A DNA stretch of 64,000 nucleotides from Lachnospiraceae bacterium (GTDB lineage Bacteria; Bacillota; Clostridia; Lachnospirales; Lachnospiraceae), in assembly GCA_030531435.1 (NCBI GenBank), contig JAUNNN010000001.1:1-64000 (forward strand), written 5' to 3'. Within the stretch, counting starts at the first letter, position 1. Every line of letters begins with the position of its first letter. The position numbers and the translations under genes were made by a program. The notes beneath the pieces were generated by a model that saw only the letters and a list, made by a program, of their open reading frames with translations, had not been told where the DNA came from and searched no databases. Below are positions 62,450 to 64,000 of this stretch, one piece after another.

Positions 62450-64000
62450 ATTTCAAAAAGTTTCTTTCCCAAAGATATGGATAGAGGTCACTCCACGCTT
62501 CCTCTCCATCAATAAATGTAGCCTGCTTATTATTTATAACATTAAGAACTTCTGCTCTAACTTTATCTGGATTTATCAAGTCACAGTTTGCAAAATCAGT
62601 ACCAGAAATCATATCCTCAAAATACTCTTTAAGTGGTCCCTGCATCCACTCAACTATTGGTGTATTAAAACCAATCTTTGTTCTTCGGTATGCAATTTCT
62701 TCAGGCATAAATGGTGCTAATGCATCTCTAATAATTGATTTAGAATATCCGCCATGAAGCTTTGACTTCCAGCCAATAGACATTGCAAACTCAACAATTC
62801 TATAGTCCATAAATGGCATTCTTATTTCTATTGAATTTGCCATACTGTATCTGTCATAGTTTCTAAGAAGTGTTGGCAAAATATTTTCATGAGATGATGC
62901 ATATAAAACCTTATTTAAATTATCAAGCTTTTTATAATTTTCATCTCCTGCTGCCCTGACCTTCATGAAATCAGCCTCTCTATGGAGCATGCCTCTTAAT
63001 TTTTTCTTAAAAGTACGTTTCATATAAAGCTTCTTTATGTCTGATTTATTACGACTTTTAAGAGCCATATTTGAGTCATCATCAGGGAAGCTTTCAATGT
63101 ATGTAGTCGCAATTAAATCTTCTTCCTCTTTTGTCTTTGCATCAGCATAGGCATTTAAGAAATCAAATGTATATCCGCCAAATAACTCATCTGCGCCGTG
63201 TCCGTCAATAGTAACAATCGTTCCATCTGCTCTTAATGCACCATAGAGCTGCATCATAGGAATTGGGCTTGTAAGATACACATCCTCAAAAAGATATATA
63301 TACTCATCAAGCTTATCAATTGATTTCTTAGGATCTATTTCTACAAAGGTTGAATTAATTCCAAGGTAATCAGTAACTGCTTTTGCATATTTTGTTTCAT
63401 CCATTGTAGTACCAGGGAATGATGCTACATATGCATGCTGCCAGTCATGATTCATCCTAAGGTCTGATTCTGTCTTTGAAAGATGAGCCATTGAACAAAT
63501 AGTTGCTGAAGAATCAAGGCCACCAGAAAGGGCTGTACCAATTGTTACGTCGCTTCGCATTCTTAGCTTACAGGCATCAAGAAATAGTTCACGCATGTAT
63601 TCAACCTGATCTTCATACTTTTCAGGAGCAGAAATAAGATTTGAAAGTGTATTGTAAAACTTCTTAATCTCTATTCCATTTTTATCAATATATCCGTATG
63701 AGCCTGCTGGAAGCTTTTTAATACCTTTAATTACACACTCTTCAGTGCTCTCATAGTAAACAATTCTCTGCCTGTTAGTAACAATATCTCTGTTAACTTC
63801 GATATTCTTCATAACCGGCATAATTGCTTTCATTTCTGAAGCGAAAACAATTTCATTATTACTATCATTTAATACACAGTAATAAAATGGCTTTATGCCA
63901 AATCTGTCACGACTTACAAAAAGTCTTTCCTTGTCTCTATCCCATATAGCAAAAGCCCACATGCCATTAAACTTATTAAGGCATTTCTCCTGCCATTTAT
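62439..64000 (-). CDS. Asparagine-synthase-like amidotransferase, N-terminus beyond the window
   Basis: A class II glutamine-dependent amidotransferase/AsnB-type protein. The open frame continues to the window edge (KFNGMWAFAIWDRDKERLF), so the catalytic N-terminal Cys is off the edge. The synthase domain has SGGLDSSATICSMA with the ATP loop near the middle, and DGHGADELFGGY. In polysaccharide clusters such proteins often amidate sugars rather than make asparagine. It overlaps the ABC exporter gene by 11 nt. Confidence 0.88.
   Translation of the reverse strand, partial: KWQEKCLNKFNGMWAFAIWDRDKERLFVSRDRFGIKPFYYCVLNDSNNEIVFASEMKAIMPVMKNIEVNRDIVTNRQRIVYYESTEECVIKGIKKLPAGSYGYIDKNGIEIKKFYNTLSNLISAPEKYEDQVEYMRELFLDACKLRMRSDVTIGTALSGGLDSSATICSMAHLSKTESDLRMNHDWQHAYVASFPGTTMDETKYAKAVTDYLGINSTFVEIDPKKSIDKLDEYIYLFEDVYLTSPIPMMQLYGALRADGTIVTIDGHGADELFGGYTFDFLNAYADAKTKEEEDLIATTYIESFPDDDSNMALKSRNKSDIKKLYMKRTFKKKLRGMLHREADFMKVRAAGDENYKKLDNLNKVLYASSHENILPTLLRNYDRYSMANSIEIRMPFMDYRIVEFAMSIGWKSKLHGGYSKSIIRDALAPFMPEEIAYRRTKIGFNTPIVEWMQGPLKEYFEDMISGTDFANCDLINPDKVRAEVLNVINNKQATFIDGEEAWSDLYPYLWERNFLKYGK

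Overview
The window looks like chromosomal DNA of a low-GC, flagellated Gram-positive bacterium of the Lachnospiraceae (Clostridium cluster XIVa; Butyrivibrio, Pseudobutyrivibrio or Roseburia would all fit). The reasons are the 16S rRNA 5' end at position 1, AT-rich promoters with GGAGG ribosome sites, a transketolase split into two subunits, an archaeal-type prolyl-tRNA synthetase, and a clostridial-style Tad pilus cluster. The genus cannot be fixed from the sequence alone. Almost everything is on the minus strand. The plus strand carries only a DUF4145-like membrane protein, tRNA-Ser and an L,D-transpeptidase.

Layout: 1-520, start of an rRNA operon with its promoter. 521-20200, housekeeping genes: CvpA-like and DUF5711-like proteins, split transketolase, galK, murF, ddl, membrane and PEGA proteins, CCA transferase, ackA, proS, DUF975, RluA-type synthase, 2-hydroxyacid dehydrogenase, murG, HIT protein and a flavodoxin-SCP2 fusion. 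20305-27866, a Tad/Flp pilus operon read from high to low coordinates: prepilin peptidase, TadA fused to a receiver-like N-terminus, TadB, TadC with an extracytoplasmic insertion, a 56-aa Flp pilin, a short DUF5702-like protein, a TadE-like protein with a metal-binding tail, a second prepilin peptidase, a second TadE-like protein and a DUF6382-like protein. 28088-34972, a secreted SH3/transglutaminase protein and a signalling module: PP2C phosphatase, Ser/Thr kinase, a WYL regulator that appears frameshifted, a small membrane protein and a DUF4145-like protein. 35035-39502, a flagellar operon (large FliK-like/DUF6240-like protein, flagellin, FliS) behind a clear sigma-28 promoter. 39565-44393, glycogen branching enzyme and a TPR/degenerate-AAA protein. 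44482-46675, tRNA-Pro, rsmA, tatD and tRNA-Lys. 46704-55701, secreted proteins, galM, recR, ybaB, dnaX, phosphofructokinase, ACP and an FkbH-like enzyme. 55751-64000, tRNA-Ser, a histidine phosphatase, L,D-transpeptidase, ROK regulator and a surface-glycan operon (fucosyltransferase, GT2, ABC exporter, asparagine-synthase-like protein cut by the window edge).

The main theme is the cell surface: wall precursors (murF, ddl, murG), wall cross-linking or anchoring (L,D-transpeptidase, SH3 protein), two appendages (Tad pilus and flagellum), and glycan synthesis. The most unusual points are the frameshift in the WYL regulator, a 50-bp block shared upstream of two genes around the signalling module, the domain rearrangements in the Tad operon with its 5'-terminal hairpin and overlapping leader ORF, and three secreted proteins that share Ala/Gln-rich helical spacers. 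No insertion sequence, prophage or CRISPR array was seen.
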